Position numbers and translations under genes: made by a program. Below are positions 49,023 to 60,209 of a stretch of DNA of 64,000 bases, one piece after another (positions within the stretch are counted from its first letter, which is position 1; the number at the start of each line of letters is the position of its first letter). The notes under the pieces were generated by a model. It saw only the letters and a list, made by a program, of their open reading frames with translations, was not told the origin of the DNA and searched no databases. The DNA is from Mimachlamys varia (lineage: Eukaryota > Mollusca > Bivalvia > Pectinida > Pectinidae), in the NCBI GenBank assembly GCA_947623455.1, contig OX392527.1, positions 31,488,201-31,552,200 on the forward strand. The letters are read 5' to 3'.

Positions 49023-51002
49023 TCATCTGACCCAAAAGGCTCATGTAGACCTATTGCCATCGTGCTTCGTCCGTCGTCGTCCGCCGTGCGCCGTCCGTAA
49101 ACTTTTCCTTTAACAATATTTATCTCAATAATCAAACGGCCCAGGATGCCAATATTTGGCCTGTAGGTACCTGGGATAGAGTGCAACAATGTTTCCTCAT
49201 ATCAATGACTTTGACCTTTTCTCAAGGTTACATGGGTCAAATATGTAAAAAAAATCTTTCAAACCTCAGTTACTATATGGTATATGGTAATAATAGTATG
49301 CCTATAGTATGCTGGAATTAAGGGCTACAAAATTTCCTCATATCAATTACCTTGACCTACTTTCAAAGTGACAGGGGTCAAATATGTAAAAAAAAATCTT
49401 TAAGAATCTTCTTCTCAATAACAAAAAGGCCCAGGATGCTGATATTTGACCAGTAGGTACTTGAGATAGACTGTTACAAAGTTTTTTCGTATTAATGACC
49501 TTGACGTACTTTCAAGGTCACAGGGGTCAAATATGTAAAAACTCTTTAAGAAACTTCTTCTCAATAACCGAAAGGCCCAGGGTACTTATATTTGGCATGT
49601 ACAGTGTAGCATGCTGGGATGAAGGACTACTGAGTTTGCACATACACTGTAAGCTTGACCTTTACCTACTTTTAAGGTCACATGGGTCACATATGTAAAA
49701 TTCCTTATAAATCTTCTCAATAACCAAAAGGCCCAGATTACGGATAATTAAGCAGTAGGTACCATGGATAGAGTGCTACAAAGTTCCCTCATATCAATGA
49801 CCTTGACCAATGTTCAAAGTCACAGGGGTCTAATATGTAAAAAAATCTTTAAGAAACTTCTTCTCAATAACTAAAAGGCCCATGTTGCTGATATTTGGCC
49901 AGTAAGTACCTGGGATAGAGTGCTACAAAGTTTCCTCATATCAATGACCTTGATCTACTTTTAATGTCACAGGGGTCAAATGTAGTAAATGTTTTCAAAC
50001 AGCTTCTCCACAGTAACTATAAGGCCTAGGGTGATGATATTATAACTTTAGCATGCTGGGATTAAGGGCTACAAAATTGCCTCATATCAATTACCTTGAC
50101 CTACTTTCAAAGTTACAGGGGTCAAATATGTAAAAAAATCTTTAAGAATCTTCTTCTCAATAACAAAAAGGCCCAGATTGCTGATATTTAAACAGTAGGT
50201 ACCTGGCATAGATTGCTACAAAGTTTCCTCATATCAATGATCTTGACCAATGTCAAGGTCACAGAGGTCAAATATGTAAAAATATTTAAGAAACTTCCTC
50301 TCAATAACCGAAAGGCCCAGGGTACTTCTATTTGGCATGTAGCATGCTGGGATGAAGGACTACCGAGTTTGTTCATAAACTGTAAGATTGACCTTTACCT
50401 ACTTTTAAGGTCACAGGGGTCACATATGTAAAATTCTTTATAAATCTTCTTCTCAATAACCAAAAGGCCCATTCCTCAAATCAATAACCTTGACCAATGT
50501 TCAAGGTCACACGGGTCAAATATGTAAACAAATATTTAAGAAACTTCTTCTCAATAACCGAAAGGCCTAGGGTACTGAAATTTGACATGTAGCATGCTGG
50601 GATGAAGGACTAACAAGTTTGTTCATATGATTGACCTTTACCTACTTTCAAGGTCACAGAGGTCAAAAATATTTGAATTCTTCAAGTAAGTTCTTCTCCA
50701 TCACAGAAAGGCCTAGGGTACCGATATTTGGCCTGTAGCATGCTGGGATGAGAGTTACCAAGTTTGTTCAAATGAAATACCTTGATCTGCTTTCAAGGTC
50801 ATAGGAGTCGAATGTCTTAAATGATTCAAACACTTCTCAATAACAAAAGTTAATCTGCGGGCATTATCACTATGCCATGCTGAAGGAATAACAAGTTTGT
50901 TCATTGACTCTCTGAGGTAACGGGCCAAATATGGTAATAACAGCTACCAACAGAAAATTATATAGATTGTCAGATGACCGTCGAGACCAATGGGCCTCTT
51001 GT
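49023..51002 (+). repeat. Complex repeat element with internal 146-bp units, copy A
   Basis: Begins TCATCTGACCCAAAAGGC and a CGTCCGTCGTCGTCCG block, ends CAGATGACCG...GGGCCTCTTGT. Inside are about 11 imperfect units, mostly 142-160 bp, each with CTTCTCAATAACC(A/G)AAAGGCC, AT(A/T)TTTGG(C)C, GTAGGTACC or AGCATGCTGGGA, TCATATCAATGACCTTGACC and GGGTCAAATATGTAAA. The few short frames through it are repeats of one another and not genes. The same ends occur at 57565-58623. The transposon class is uncertain. Confidence 0.65.
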
Positions 51003-52304
51003 ACATATGTATATTATACAACGGGTGGTTATTGGATATGGAATTTATTTCACTCGATTTAATTATTTTTCAAAAGTTTCAAAATACACGAGCTTTAGCT
51101 AACTAACTAGTTAGCTTAAAAAATAACTAACGAGAGTGAATGAATTTCGTATCAACTAACCACGAGTCGTGTGACCTGTTTCTACCACAATAATATTAAG
51201 TCGCAGTGGCAGTGTTGTTTTTGTGAACTGCGGAATATTTGCGCGAAAACACATTATCTCGTATATATTTTCGCCAAATTTTGACGACGTCAACAATCGA
51301 TGACGACATTTGATTAAAGTATTTAGATATGTATTAAAAAAGAAAGAGAAATCAAAGTATGAAAGATGTTTAGATCTCCCAGTGAAAATAACTTGTGTAG
51401 TCCAGCGGAAAAGTTCCAAGACTCGGATTCTCGAAGAGTATTGACATATGTACAAGTATAATATAAATTAACGGCTAATCGAGGTTCAAACTATACCAAA
51501 ACTGAAAGTACACACATATAAACGAACTGCACACCTTTATACTAAGTAAATTAGAAGATCTGCTCGTATTTTGTCATTGTTTCATACAATACATTAAAAT
51601 CATATTACGCCATGTACGTGAACAGTCACCAAATATTGGGACACATTTGATTGATTTCAGATATATCAATAGCTTGCTAAGTATGCCAAACGTTTTCGTC
51701 ACTGGCTATAAAAACATAGAATGATTTCGACGAAAACATATAATCATCTGAAACTTTTACCATTTTCTCGATAGCCTTAACATGTACCAAATGAAGACAC
51801 TATTAAGTACAATAATAATATATTATACCACGGGAAATATATCTTCCAACTCTCATTGTTAAGCTGCAAACAAATATCAGATACATGTATATTAAATCCC
51901 TTCTCCTAGCATGTGATATACAATGTATATATTCACATGTAATATAATTTTAAGGAATATTTCAGTTTTTTAAAACTGATTTCAAAATTGGAATTCTGCT
52001 TAAGGATGTATTCTTCTGAGAGGTCAAAATTTTCCTGTATTAATTTTTTTTCTTATATACAATTTTGGAAAACGGAGTTCATTGCATGGCAGAAAATGCA
52101 AAGATCAAACAGCATGTACTTCAGGCAGGTCTATGTTTTCCATATGGAAATCTTGACTCCTTTGGGTCATGCGTTCGTCAAATTTCAGCATGGTCTTCTA
52201 AAATGCACAGACACCAACTGGTATGTCAGCGTACGTGCTCGTTTTTTTTGCTATGATCGGTCAAACTGTCATCTGTAGATGATATTTTGTACATCAAAGA
52301 GATG
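51003..52304. other. Intron or spacer, no gene
   Basis: AT-rich. Frames of up to 99 codons (for example 51156-51455 on the - strand and 51988-52278 on +) lack any recognisable similarity or splice context. Confidence 0.35.
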
Positions 52305-52848
52305 ATGTACATCTCTTTGGATAAGGAGTTGTCGCCCTTGCGCTTACATGACTGGGACCTGATGATTTGTTTGTACCTAAAGATACCAATCTGATATAAT
52401 AAGTGATTTTAAGTGAGTTTTACAGTTTTGACCAATTGCGAGACATCTTCATACAATATCTTCCGTATTTGTAATCCAAAATGTACACTAAAAATATGGA
52501 AAAAAAAATATAATTATCCATTTTTTTTATAATATTGAACATTGTAAAGTTGTACAGCAAAAATGACCTTGCTATGATTAAAATGGTGAAACACTGAAGT
52601 TTTTAAGAGAGCAATCTAGCACCAAAAGGTTTAATTTCGGCCTTTCGCGAAGTGCAAAATATCAACATTTCTTCAATGTAATGTAAAATGTCGAAATGAG
52701 ATTAAAACGAGATTTGAACGTGACTGAAACCTTAGAAGTATACATTCTAAATTGGCCAAATTAAGTACTTTGATATGATAATGTACATCTCTTTGGGTAA
52801 GGAGTTGTCGCCCTTGCGCTTACATGACTGGGACCTGATGATTTGTTT
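52305..52848 (+). repeat. 68-bp direct repeat pair
   Basis: ATGTACATCTCTTTGG...GTTGTCGCCCTTGCGC...GATGATTTGTTT occurs at 52305-52372 and 52781-52848, nearly identical and 476 bp apart. The first copy starts in a small palindrome (CAAAGAGATG / CATCTCTTTG at 52295-52319). The DNA between has no gene. The cause could be a segmental duplication or solo ends of a small element. Confidence 0.6.
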
Positions 52849-52854
52849 ACCTGA

Positions 52855-52994
52855 ATTATGTTATTCAGAGCAATCTTACACTTTAAGGGGGCTTCGATGA
52901 GTTATGTTATTCAGAGCAATCTTACACTTTAAGGGGGCTTCGATGAGTTATGTTATTCAGAGCAATCTTACACTTTAAGGGGGCTTCGATGAGT
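52855..52994 (+). repeat. 46-bp tandem repeat, three copies
   Basis: Units with TTATGTTATTCAGAGC, AATCTTACACTTTAAGGGGG and CTTCGATGAG repeat with a period of 46 bp and are nearly identical, so the triplication is recent. Confidence 0.85.
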
Positions 52995-53242
52995 TTTCAA
53001 TAAAAATGCCTTTCAATGATCAAGGAGGACATTGTTACAGAAAATTGATTGAAACCTTGAAATCACATAGTTACTTTAATGACTCTCAAAACTAGCTGAT
53101 TTAATCTATTCGAGGCTTTATGAAAAGTGACCTTATAATGATAATGCACCACATTAAGATTGAACATTAGGTTAGGTTAAAAGGAATGGTTGAAGTCAGT
53201 TTTTAGTCCTACATCAACCAAACTTACATGGTTGGTTAATCT

Positions 53243-53874
53243 TAGAGCTGGGTACCACAAAATAAAAAGTACCATGGTATACCACCTGGATTGAATGTTT
53301 GAGCTAGCTAAAGGTCTCTAACTGTTTTTGTTCTGAAGCAAATCAAAAAGAGGCCTGTCATAAGTTTCTCTTTGTGTTATCCTCTTATATCATTTTAGTG
53401 AAGCCATGTCTGTCCCACAGGGACCTGAGAATTTGTTACAGCTAGTTTTGGACCTAAAATAGGGTGTTTAGCGTAATTTTACACATTTGGGGGGGTTAAG
53501 ATCAATTTTCGATAAAAATGCCCCCTTAGTAGTCATAAAAGTTAGCTTTTATGACTGAGGGGGAATTTTTATCGAAAATTGATCTTAACCCCCCAAATGT
53601 GTAAAATTACGCTAAACTACCTATTTTAGGTCCAATACTAGCTGTAACAAATTCCCAGGTCCCTGTGGTCTGTCCTAGCTAGTTGATCAGCAAACTTATA
53701 GGAAATTATAATTAAACCATATTGGAATTCCAATTGATCTATGTAACAAATAGTTAATTGATAAGTTAAATGAAAGCCCCCAAAAAACCGGTACAGGACT
53801 GATGTACCACGGTACGTACCATCACAACTTTATACCACGGTATACCGGTATACCGGTAAAACCGCCCAGCCCTA
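53243..53874. mobile_element. hAT-like element, outer member of a nest
   Basis: Left end TAGAGCTGGGTACCAC, right end (reverse complement) TAGGGCTGGGCGGTTTTACC. TAGGGCTGGGC and a following GGTATACC-rich tract are familiar hAT ends (established knowledge). Flanks GTTAATCT (53235-53242) and GTTAATCA (53875-53882) match at 7 of 8. It is interrupted at 53417-53667 by a second MITE. Confidence 0.7.
53417..53667. mobile_element. hAT-like MITE, family H, copy 3, nested
   Basis: Almost perfect foldback: ends CACAGGGACCTGAGAATTTG and its complement, an interior TTAAGATCAATTTTCGATAA, and a centre near 53540-53550. It has a perfect 8-bp target duplication GTCTGTCC (53409-53416 and 53668-53675). The near-identity of the arms makes it the youngest of the three family H copies in the window. 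Confidence 0.9.
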
Positions 53875-54394
53875 GTTAATCAATGGATGAATAAACTCAT
53901 GTCATGGTTCAGATGATGGATTTGCTCCTCATTTTTCTGCTTGAATTACAAGATTTAAGAGTTACAATATAGCTCGAGATTGCCCTGGCCTCGACATCCC
54001 ACCTGACATCAATCTGTCACAATGACAAAGTCTGTTTCCAGAAGTACAAGGGCTAGTTACAATACCTGGGTTAAGAATAATGGTTGAGGTCAGTTAAGGT
54101 ACCTATGTACCCTTAATTAATCAAGTTTACATTGTACCTAGCTGATGCATCTAAGGATACATAACACATGCTAGGTATCGAGTGTTGGATTTGACCTATA
54201 TTTTCCGCTCAAATGTCTAATACTTCGGGAGTTGTAATACCGTAGTTAAGGATTTGCACAACAAAATAATTTACTCTATATTATTACTGACTTTCGAGCT
54301 AATAACTTCAATTTGTAAGTTCAACAATAGGGACAACTGTCTAAAATCACTGATGCATAAATGGCAAAAGCCTAGTCTGGCTTCAAAGGGCATT

Positions 54395-54627
54395 GTTGCA
54401 ACCCTTATTGTAATAAATTGCTTTATGTAATAATTTATTACATTAAGGTTAACCTTATTGTAATAAATTAAAAATTATTACATTAAGCGACGCTTATTGT
54501 AATAAACATGAGAAAATTATTACATTAAGCGACGCTTATTGAAATAAACATGAGATTTATTACAATAAGGTTAACCTTAATGTAATAATTATTACATTAA
54601 GCAATTTATTACAATAAGGGTTGCAAC
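54395..54627. mobile_element. MITE with GTTGCAACCC termini
   Basis: The inverted termini GTTGCAACCCTTATTGTAAT are followed by many copies of TTATTACATTAAG or its complement. Perfect 8-bp target duplications AGGGCATT flank it (54387-54394 and 54628-54635). The middle contains a duplicated AAGCGACGCTTATTG unit (near 54485 and 54527). An 8-bp target fits hAT, P or Merlin elements; the superfamily is not decided. Confidence 0.8.
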
Positions 54628-54889
54628 AGGGCATTTCATGACATTTTAGCTCGCTACTGGCGTCTGCTTCGGACAACCGGAAATATGCATGTCAAACCAG
54701 TGAAATGGGACGGGAACATCCTCTGACTTTTGACCCCATATCTTAAGTTAAATTTCTATAGATTTAGTTTAATGCAGAATAAGTCAACAATTACCTATTT
54801 AATTTACTCAGAAGCACTGCATGCACTTAGCATTACGTTTTATAAAATATTTGGGTTTTTTTCTTTTAACAGACAGACACCCTAGGATC

Positions 54890-56403
54890 ATGTCGCCGAC
54901 TTTACAAGATCTTCTGATTCTTGTATCATTTCTTGCTCCATGCTTTGGCCAGAATGCTACAAAGGTGGTTTCCCTGCCGGCGGGTGAGGTTCGCGGTATA
55001 TTGATGCCTGTTCCAGCCTTCAACACATCTGTCTATCAATATAGAAAAATACCCTACGCCGAACCTCCTGTAGGAGACTTACGATTCAGGAAACCAATGA
55101 AACTTAGGCCGTGGCCTGGTGTGCTGGATGGTACTGATTTTGGACCGATATGTATGCAGAATCCGGTTAATTTATTCATGTCAGAAGACTGTCTCTTTCT
55201 GAATGTGTATGTCCCGCTTAACACGTCATCAGTGGATAAGAAGCCAGTTATGGTATTTATACATGGTGGTTCTTTTACATCCGGAAGTGGCCAGTGGTAC
55301 GATGGATCATACCTTGCTTCTTTCGGTGATGTTATAGTGGTGACACTGAACTACAGATTAGGTTTCATGGGATTCATGAGCACACAAGACGACGCGTCGC
55401 CTGGGAATTATGGTCTCTGGGACCAACGAATGGCCCTCATTTGGGTAAAAATGAATATTGGCATGTTTGGTGGTGATCAATATCGTTTCACGATATTTGG
55501 AGAATCCGCCGGGGGGTTCAGTGTTGCCCTACAGTGTCTGCATGCTCCAAATAAGGGTTTGTTTAACCAGGCAATGGCACAGAGTGGAGTGGCTAATTCT
55601 GCCTTCGCCACCTCACCGTTTGCCAAACAAACTGCGAGAGGCATCGGTGCAACAGTTGGATGTTCAGCTGCAACTTCCGCTGGATTCGTCGACTGCTTAA
55701 GGACAAAAACTGCAGAAGAGATACAAAATGCCATCCATGCTAGCACTTCAAATGACAACAAAACGCATTATATGCTGCCTCTTGGTCCTGTTGTAGACGG
55801 TGACTTTTTAACGGATACACCCTTAAATCTACTCAGTAACACAACTTCGCTAGCATATGATTTCTTCCGGTCAGTAAACTTAGTTGTCGGCAACGTACAG
55901 TCAGAGGGATCGTTGATACTGGACGAAAACCTGATTGCATCTCAGAGTTTCTATAACTATAACCTGACACTCGGAATTCCCTCTCGAATTCTGTGCGATT
56001 TGATAATCCCCGGAATAGTTGGTGATTGGCTTGGCAACCACTCTGACGTCACTTCCGCTGTGTGTAGCATGTACAGTGTGGATGGAGGGAACTCCACAAA
56101 GATGGCGGAACAGGGCAACAAGGCGGTTGAAATGTATGGCGACTTTTTCTTTTTTGTCCCTGCCATAGTCACGCTGGATGCGCATGCCCAGGACAACACA
56201 CAGACGCAAACGTTTCAGTTCTTGTTGACAAGAAATGCCGGATGGGGTGTTGGCGTGCCCTATCCGTCTTGGCTGAAAGGTCCAGGGCATTTTTCAGAAA
56301 TCCTATACTTATTTGGACTCCAGATGCTACAAGGTGTTGAACAACAAGATTTGCAATTATCAATCGACATGCTTACTTACTGGACAAACTTTGCCAGGAA
56401 CGG
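54890..56403 (+). CDS. Gene 4: type-B carboxylesterase, tailed form, coding exon 1 of 2
   Basis: Encodes residues 1-505 of a 588-aa esterase, the close paralogue of gene 3. The signal peptide covers about residues 1-20. EDCLFLNVYVP starts at 99, HGG is at 125-127, nucleophile Ser206 in FGESAGG, Glu339 in QSEGSLI, His467 in GPGHFSEILYLFG. It is one residue shorter than gene 3 because of a gap in the first Cys loop, which again has no Trp. YAEPP replaces the YAKPP of the other three copies. The start ATG lies 17 bases after the acceptor TTTTAACAG (AG at 54871-54872), as in gene 3; the open frame upstream is intron. The donor GTAAGT starts at 56404. Confidence 0.9.
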
Positions 56404-57195
56404 GTAAGTCGAACTGCATTGTGTGGCAACCTACTGGCAAGTGTCTTTAAAAAACCCCACAAAAACGAAATTATCGATGTAAGCAACATAGATTGAGTAG
56501 AATGTTTCAAGTTTCTATGCTGAAAGTATTTTCAGGAAACCTTGTCCATACTTGATAATTTCGTTTTTGTGTCAGTCTCTAAATTAGATCACTATTAATT
56601 ATTGTCATTTTCATACTTTAATATTAAAGATAGCTATTCGCTGACTTTCAGTTTAGATTTAGTTTTATGCGAAGTTAAGGTTCTAAACATGGACAACCAA
56701 TTACGACACCGTAGAGTTTTTATTCTGTAGCAAATTCTTATTTAATTATGGTATATTAAAACAAATTCCTAGATATAAATATTTTCATATTTCTTTCAAT
56801 CCATGACCATGATAAAAATAGACAAATAGATACGAAACTATACAGAAATTCGGTTTGAGCCGTTTGTATAACAGACTGAAGAAGTAGAAGATACTCCATT
56901 TTAGCTGGATCTTTTATTTTACACTCAAAACCAATGTCGGATTATTATTGAATATCGTTTGAACCCTTCATTTGATAGACAGAGGCTAGATTTACTAAGC
57001 TTATAACAGATCCTTTTGTTCATGCGAAAGCAGAAATTGGCTGTTGCAAGTAAAAATCCAGTTGAAAACGTGCCATAAACTGAAAACATGTTGGAAGGCT
57101 TCTTGTGTAAAATGTATTGTATGAATGCATATTGATTCAGTAAATCCACTTGTTTGATCCTCAAGTCAGTAAGAAGATTCCTTACTCTGTTACAG
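56404..57195 (+). other. Intron between the coding exons of gene 4
   Basis: 792 bp and alignable to the ends of gene 3's intron. No repeat family R copy is inside. Confidence 0.75.
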
Positions 57196-57448
57196 GGACC
57201 CCAATGTTGGTTTGTCCCCGGATGTAGACTGGCCGGTCTACGTTCCTACAACTGGTGCCTACATCGACCTGGACATACCTTGCACGCGCCAAACCAAAAT
57301 GTTTGAAAAGCGTGTTCAGTTTTGGAGGGAAACTGCGCCATCTATGTTTAAAATGGACAATCTTTTGTCGCGGGCAGGCACTGTGTCCAAGAGTCTGCTA
57401 CTGAATGCTGTCACCTGTGCCCTCATTAGTGTAATGATGAAACAGTAA
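57196..57448 (+). CDS. Gene 4: last coding exon with hydrophobic tail
   Basis: 253 nt, the same length and phase as gene 3, with nearly identical nucleotide sequence and acceptor region. It encodes DPNVGLSPDVDWPVY to the tail LLLNAVTCALISVMMKQ, stop TAA 57446-57448. The hydrophobic end preceded by SRAGTVS supports a GPI-anchor signal (inference). The close match with gene 3 here, extending into the flanking intron, may reflect gene conversion. Confidence 0.87.
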
Positions 57449-57521
57449 CATGTCAGGGGATCATACATTTTATGTCGGATACCCCACATTCTGTCAAATA
57501 ATCACACTGGCAATAAAGTTA

Positions 57522-57527
57522 AATGGA
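57522..57527 (+). terminator. Poly(A) signal of gene 4
   Basis: AATAAA 74 bases after the stop, in the same context as gene 3. Confidence 0.65.
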
Positions 57528-57564
57528 AGTTTACAGATTGCCTGTTTTCCTTTTACGTTTTAGG

Positions 57565-58623
57565 TCATCAGACTTAAATGGTCAAAATGACCTTTTGCCA
57601 TCGTGCTTTGTCTGTCGTCGTTCGTAAACTTTTTCTTTAACAATCTTCTTCTCAATAACCAAAAGGCACAGGATGCTGAAATTTGGCCAGTAGGTACCTG
57701 GGATAGAGTGCTACAAAGTGTCCTCATATCAATGACAAATATGTAAAATTATTTAACAATCTTCTCCTAACTAATTGAAAAGCCCGGGGGAAGGATATTT
57801 CGCCAGTAGTTACCTGGGGTTGAGTGCTACAAAGTTTCCTCAGGTCCAAAGGTCACAGGTCAAATATTTGAAAAAAAAAATCTTCTCCTAAGTGGCCGAT
57901 AAGCAGAGGTTAATGAAATTTGGCTAATAGGTACCTGGGATGGAGTGCTACAAACTTTCCTCATATCAATGACATTGGCTGCCTTTAAGGTCACATGGGT
58001 CAAATATGTAAATATCTTTAACAAATTTCTAACCAATTGAAAGGCCCAGGGTAATGCTATTTCGCCAGTAGGTAACTTAGATTGAGTGCTACAAGGTTTC
58101 CTCATGTCAATGACCTTGTCCTACTTTTAGGTCACAAGGTTCAAATATGTTCAAATCCTTACGCTGCCCTTTCTCAATAGCCGAAAGATCTAGGATACTA
58201 TTATTTGGTCTGTAGCATGCTGGGTTAAAGGGCTACCAAGTTTGTTCAAATGGGGTCAAATGTGTCAAAAATCTTTCAAGCAACTTCTCAGTATTAAAAG
58301 GCCGAGGGTGATGATTTTATGCATCTAGCATGCTAGGATGACGGGCTACCAAAGTTGTTCAAACGAATGACCTTGACCTACTTTCAAGGTCACAGGGATC
58401 ACCTTTTTTAAAAACTTTAAGCAACTTCTTCTCAATAACCAAAAGGCCCATAGGGCTCTGATATTATACATCTATATGAAGCATGCTGGGATGACGGGCT
58501 ACCAAGTTTGTTCAAATGAATGACCTTGACTTACTTTCAAGGCCGCAGAGTCAAATATGTTAATATTATAAACAACTATATCTGTATACTCAGATGAGCG
58601 TTATGGCCCGTTGGGCCTCTTGT
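57565..58623 (+). repeat. Complex repeat element, copy B
   Basis: Starts TCATCAGACTTAAATGG, has the GTCTGTCGTCGTTCG block and about six imperfect internal units like those in 49023-51002, and ends CAGATGAGCG...GGCCCGTTGGGCCTCTTGT. The end includes a GGCCC/GGGCC hairpin. Gene 3's 3' flank is uninterrupted at this point (between TTTAGGT near 34050 and TATAGAG near 34062), so this element was inserted after the gene 3/gene 4 split. Confidence 0.65.
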
Positions 58624-58766
58624 TATAGAGTACTTTTGGAGGGGAAAGCTTCTAAAGTTTCATGCAGGAGGTACTGCTGATCGGGGAGCTCGGCCACTGT
58701 TGCGGGAGGGCAACGACGGACAGTGCTTGTATTGGTATATAATCGACACTGCTGATAGACTGGGCT
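58624..58766 (+). repeat. Gene 3-like 3' flank with a single 45-bp unit relic
   Basis: TATAGAGTACT...GGAGG...GGTACT...CACTGTTGC matches 34061-34160 after gene 3. It is followed at about 58721-58766 by CTTGTATTGGTAT and GACACTGCTGATAGAC, a single degenerate copy of the 45-bp unit that is present about 256 times after gene 3. Confidence 0.6.
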
Positions 58767-60079
58767 GGTAAGTTCAACCTACTCGAAAGGTCACACTGAC
58801 TTATAGCCCTATCTCGCTTCGTCCGTTGTCCACTGTACGTAAACGTTTCACATTGTAAACTTCTTCTCAAGTTCGATCGGTGCGATTGACCTGCAACTTG
58901 CCTAGCATTATGATCTAGAGATAGTCCTGACCACAGGCACTTGTGGCCAGGAGAATAACCATCTATATATATAGAATATAGCGAAATTTGAAAAAATAAA
59001 ATAGAATATATAAACTAAATTTTCTTTTTATGTTATTAATCATCTAAAACCATAATGAAAATAACTGCCAAATATCAGCTGGATACGTCAAGCGGTTAAA
59101 CACAAAAAAACGATACTGAAAAAGAGAATTTTTCGGTGTATATATTATCTACAGTTATGGTTATTCTCCTGACCACAAGTGCCTGTGGTCCTGACCAAGG
59201 TTTTTGATTTTTCGGGCCGAACTCGAATTTGGCCCCTATTTTGTAAATACATTCGAAATTTCTTCATAATTTCCAAGGGTGAGATTAAGATGAAACTTGC
59301 CAGAACTTAAGTTCCACTTGCAGAATGAGCTAAAATTTCCTGAAATGATCCCGAGATTGTCCTGACTACATGTAAGCGTTGTTATTTTAGGGCCTGTCCA
59401 AAGTCTAAAGTAGGCCAATCGTTCGAACTAATGTTGACATTGTCACCAATGTACATATGTATGGCTTCTGGTTCCAGTTATTCCATGAACAAATTGGCCA
59501 CAATGGGGACATTTGGCTACCCATAGCAGTACCGAAACGTTATATTATAGGTACACTTCTACATTTGTATTTTCGAAACCAGAGGTTATTTCCCAGCCAT
59601 GGCAAAGTAACAGTCATGAAGCCCCACAAGACACTTCCAAATACCCCTGTACACCCTCAGGATAAAACACATTATTGCAGAATGCGCGTACAATGTATGA
59701 TGCAAAAACCTGCAACGCATTGCACATATATTGTGGAGGGACGGGAAGGCGATTTGAGGTTTGCCTAGGAAAGAGATCGAAATCCAAGAAAGTAAGAAAT
59801 TCAGCTTATCAGAAAATAAGCAGTCGGAGTCCCCGACAACAAATCGGCAATAACAGACAATCCCACACAAAAAAAAGTAAAACTCCAAAATGTTGGTCAG
59901 AGAGAATATGCAAATGCGGCAGTTCAAAGAAGCCATCTAGATACGCCGAAGTAGGCCGGTTCTAAATCGAGATGAGGGGGCGTATAAATTCTTGCACATC
60001 TATGATCAAGTCGTAAACAAAGCGTAGCTGAATCAATTCATTTCTTAACAAAACTTTTGAAGAAACGTCTAACAGCGTA
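58767..60079. other. Intergenic, no supported gene
   Basis: CTTCGTCCGTTGTCC with CTTCTTCTCAA near 58816-58872 is a third fragment of the complex repeat. A 103-codon frame at 59457-59768 (+) and a 116-codon frame at 59586-59936 (-) overlap and neither is recognised. GACCACA(G/A)G(C/T)(A/G)C(T)TGTGG-like inverted fragments occur near 58929 and 59170 (ATGGTTATTCTCCTGACCAC and its complement), making a foldback of about 260 bp. Confidence 0.35.
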
Positions 60080-60208
60080 GACGAAATAACCGATGTTCGT
60101 GGACAACTCGTGACGAAATAACCGATGTTCGTGGACAACTCGTGACGAAATAACCGATGTTCGTGGACAACTCGTGACGAAATAACCGATGTTCGTGGAC
60201 AACTCGTG
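60080..60208. repeat. 32-bp tandem repeat, four copies
   Basis: ACGAAATAACCGATGTTCGT followed by GGACAACTCGTG repeats at 60081, 60113, 60145 and 60177 with almost no difference, so it is recent. The frame on the minus strand simply passes through it. Confidence 0.9.
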
Positions 60209-60209
60209 T

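Noticed and set aside
59457..59936. Overlapping 103- and 116-codon frames on opposite strands
   Set aside because: They overlap each other, show no family features and lack splice support. At most one could be real and neither is convincing.
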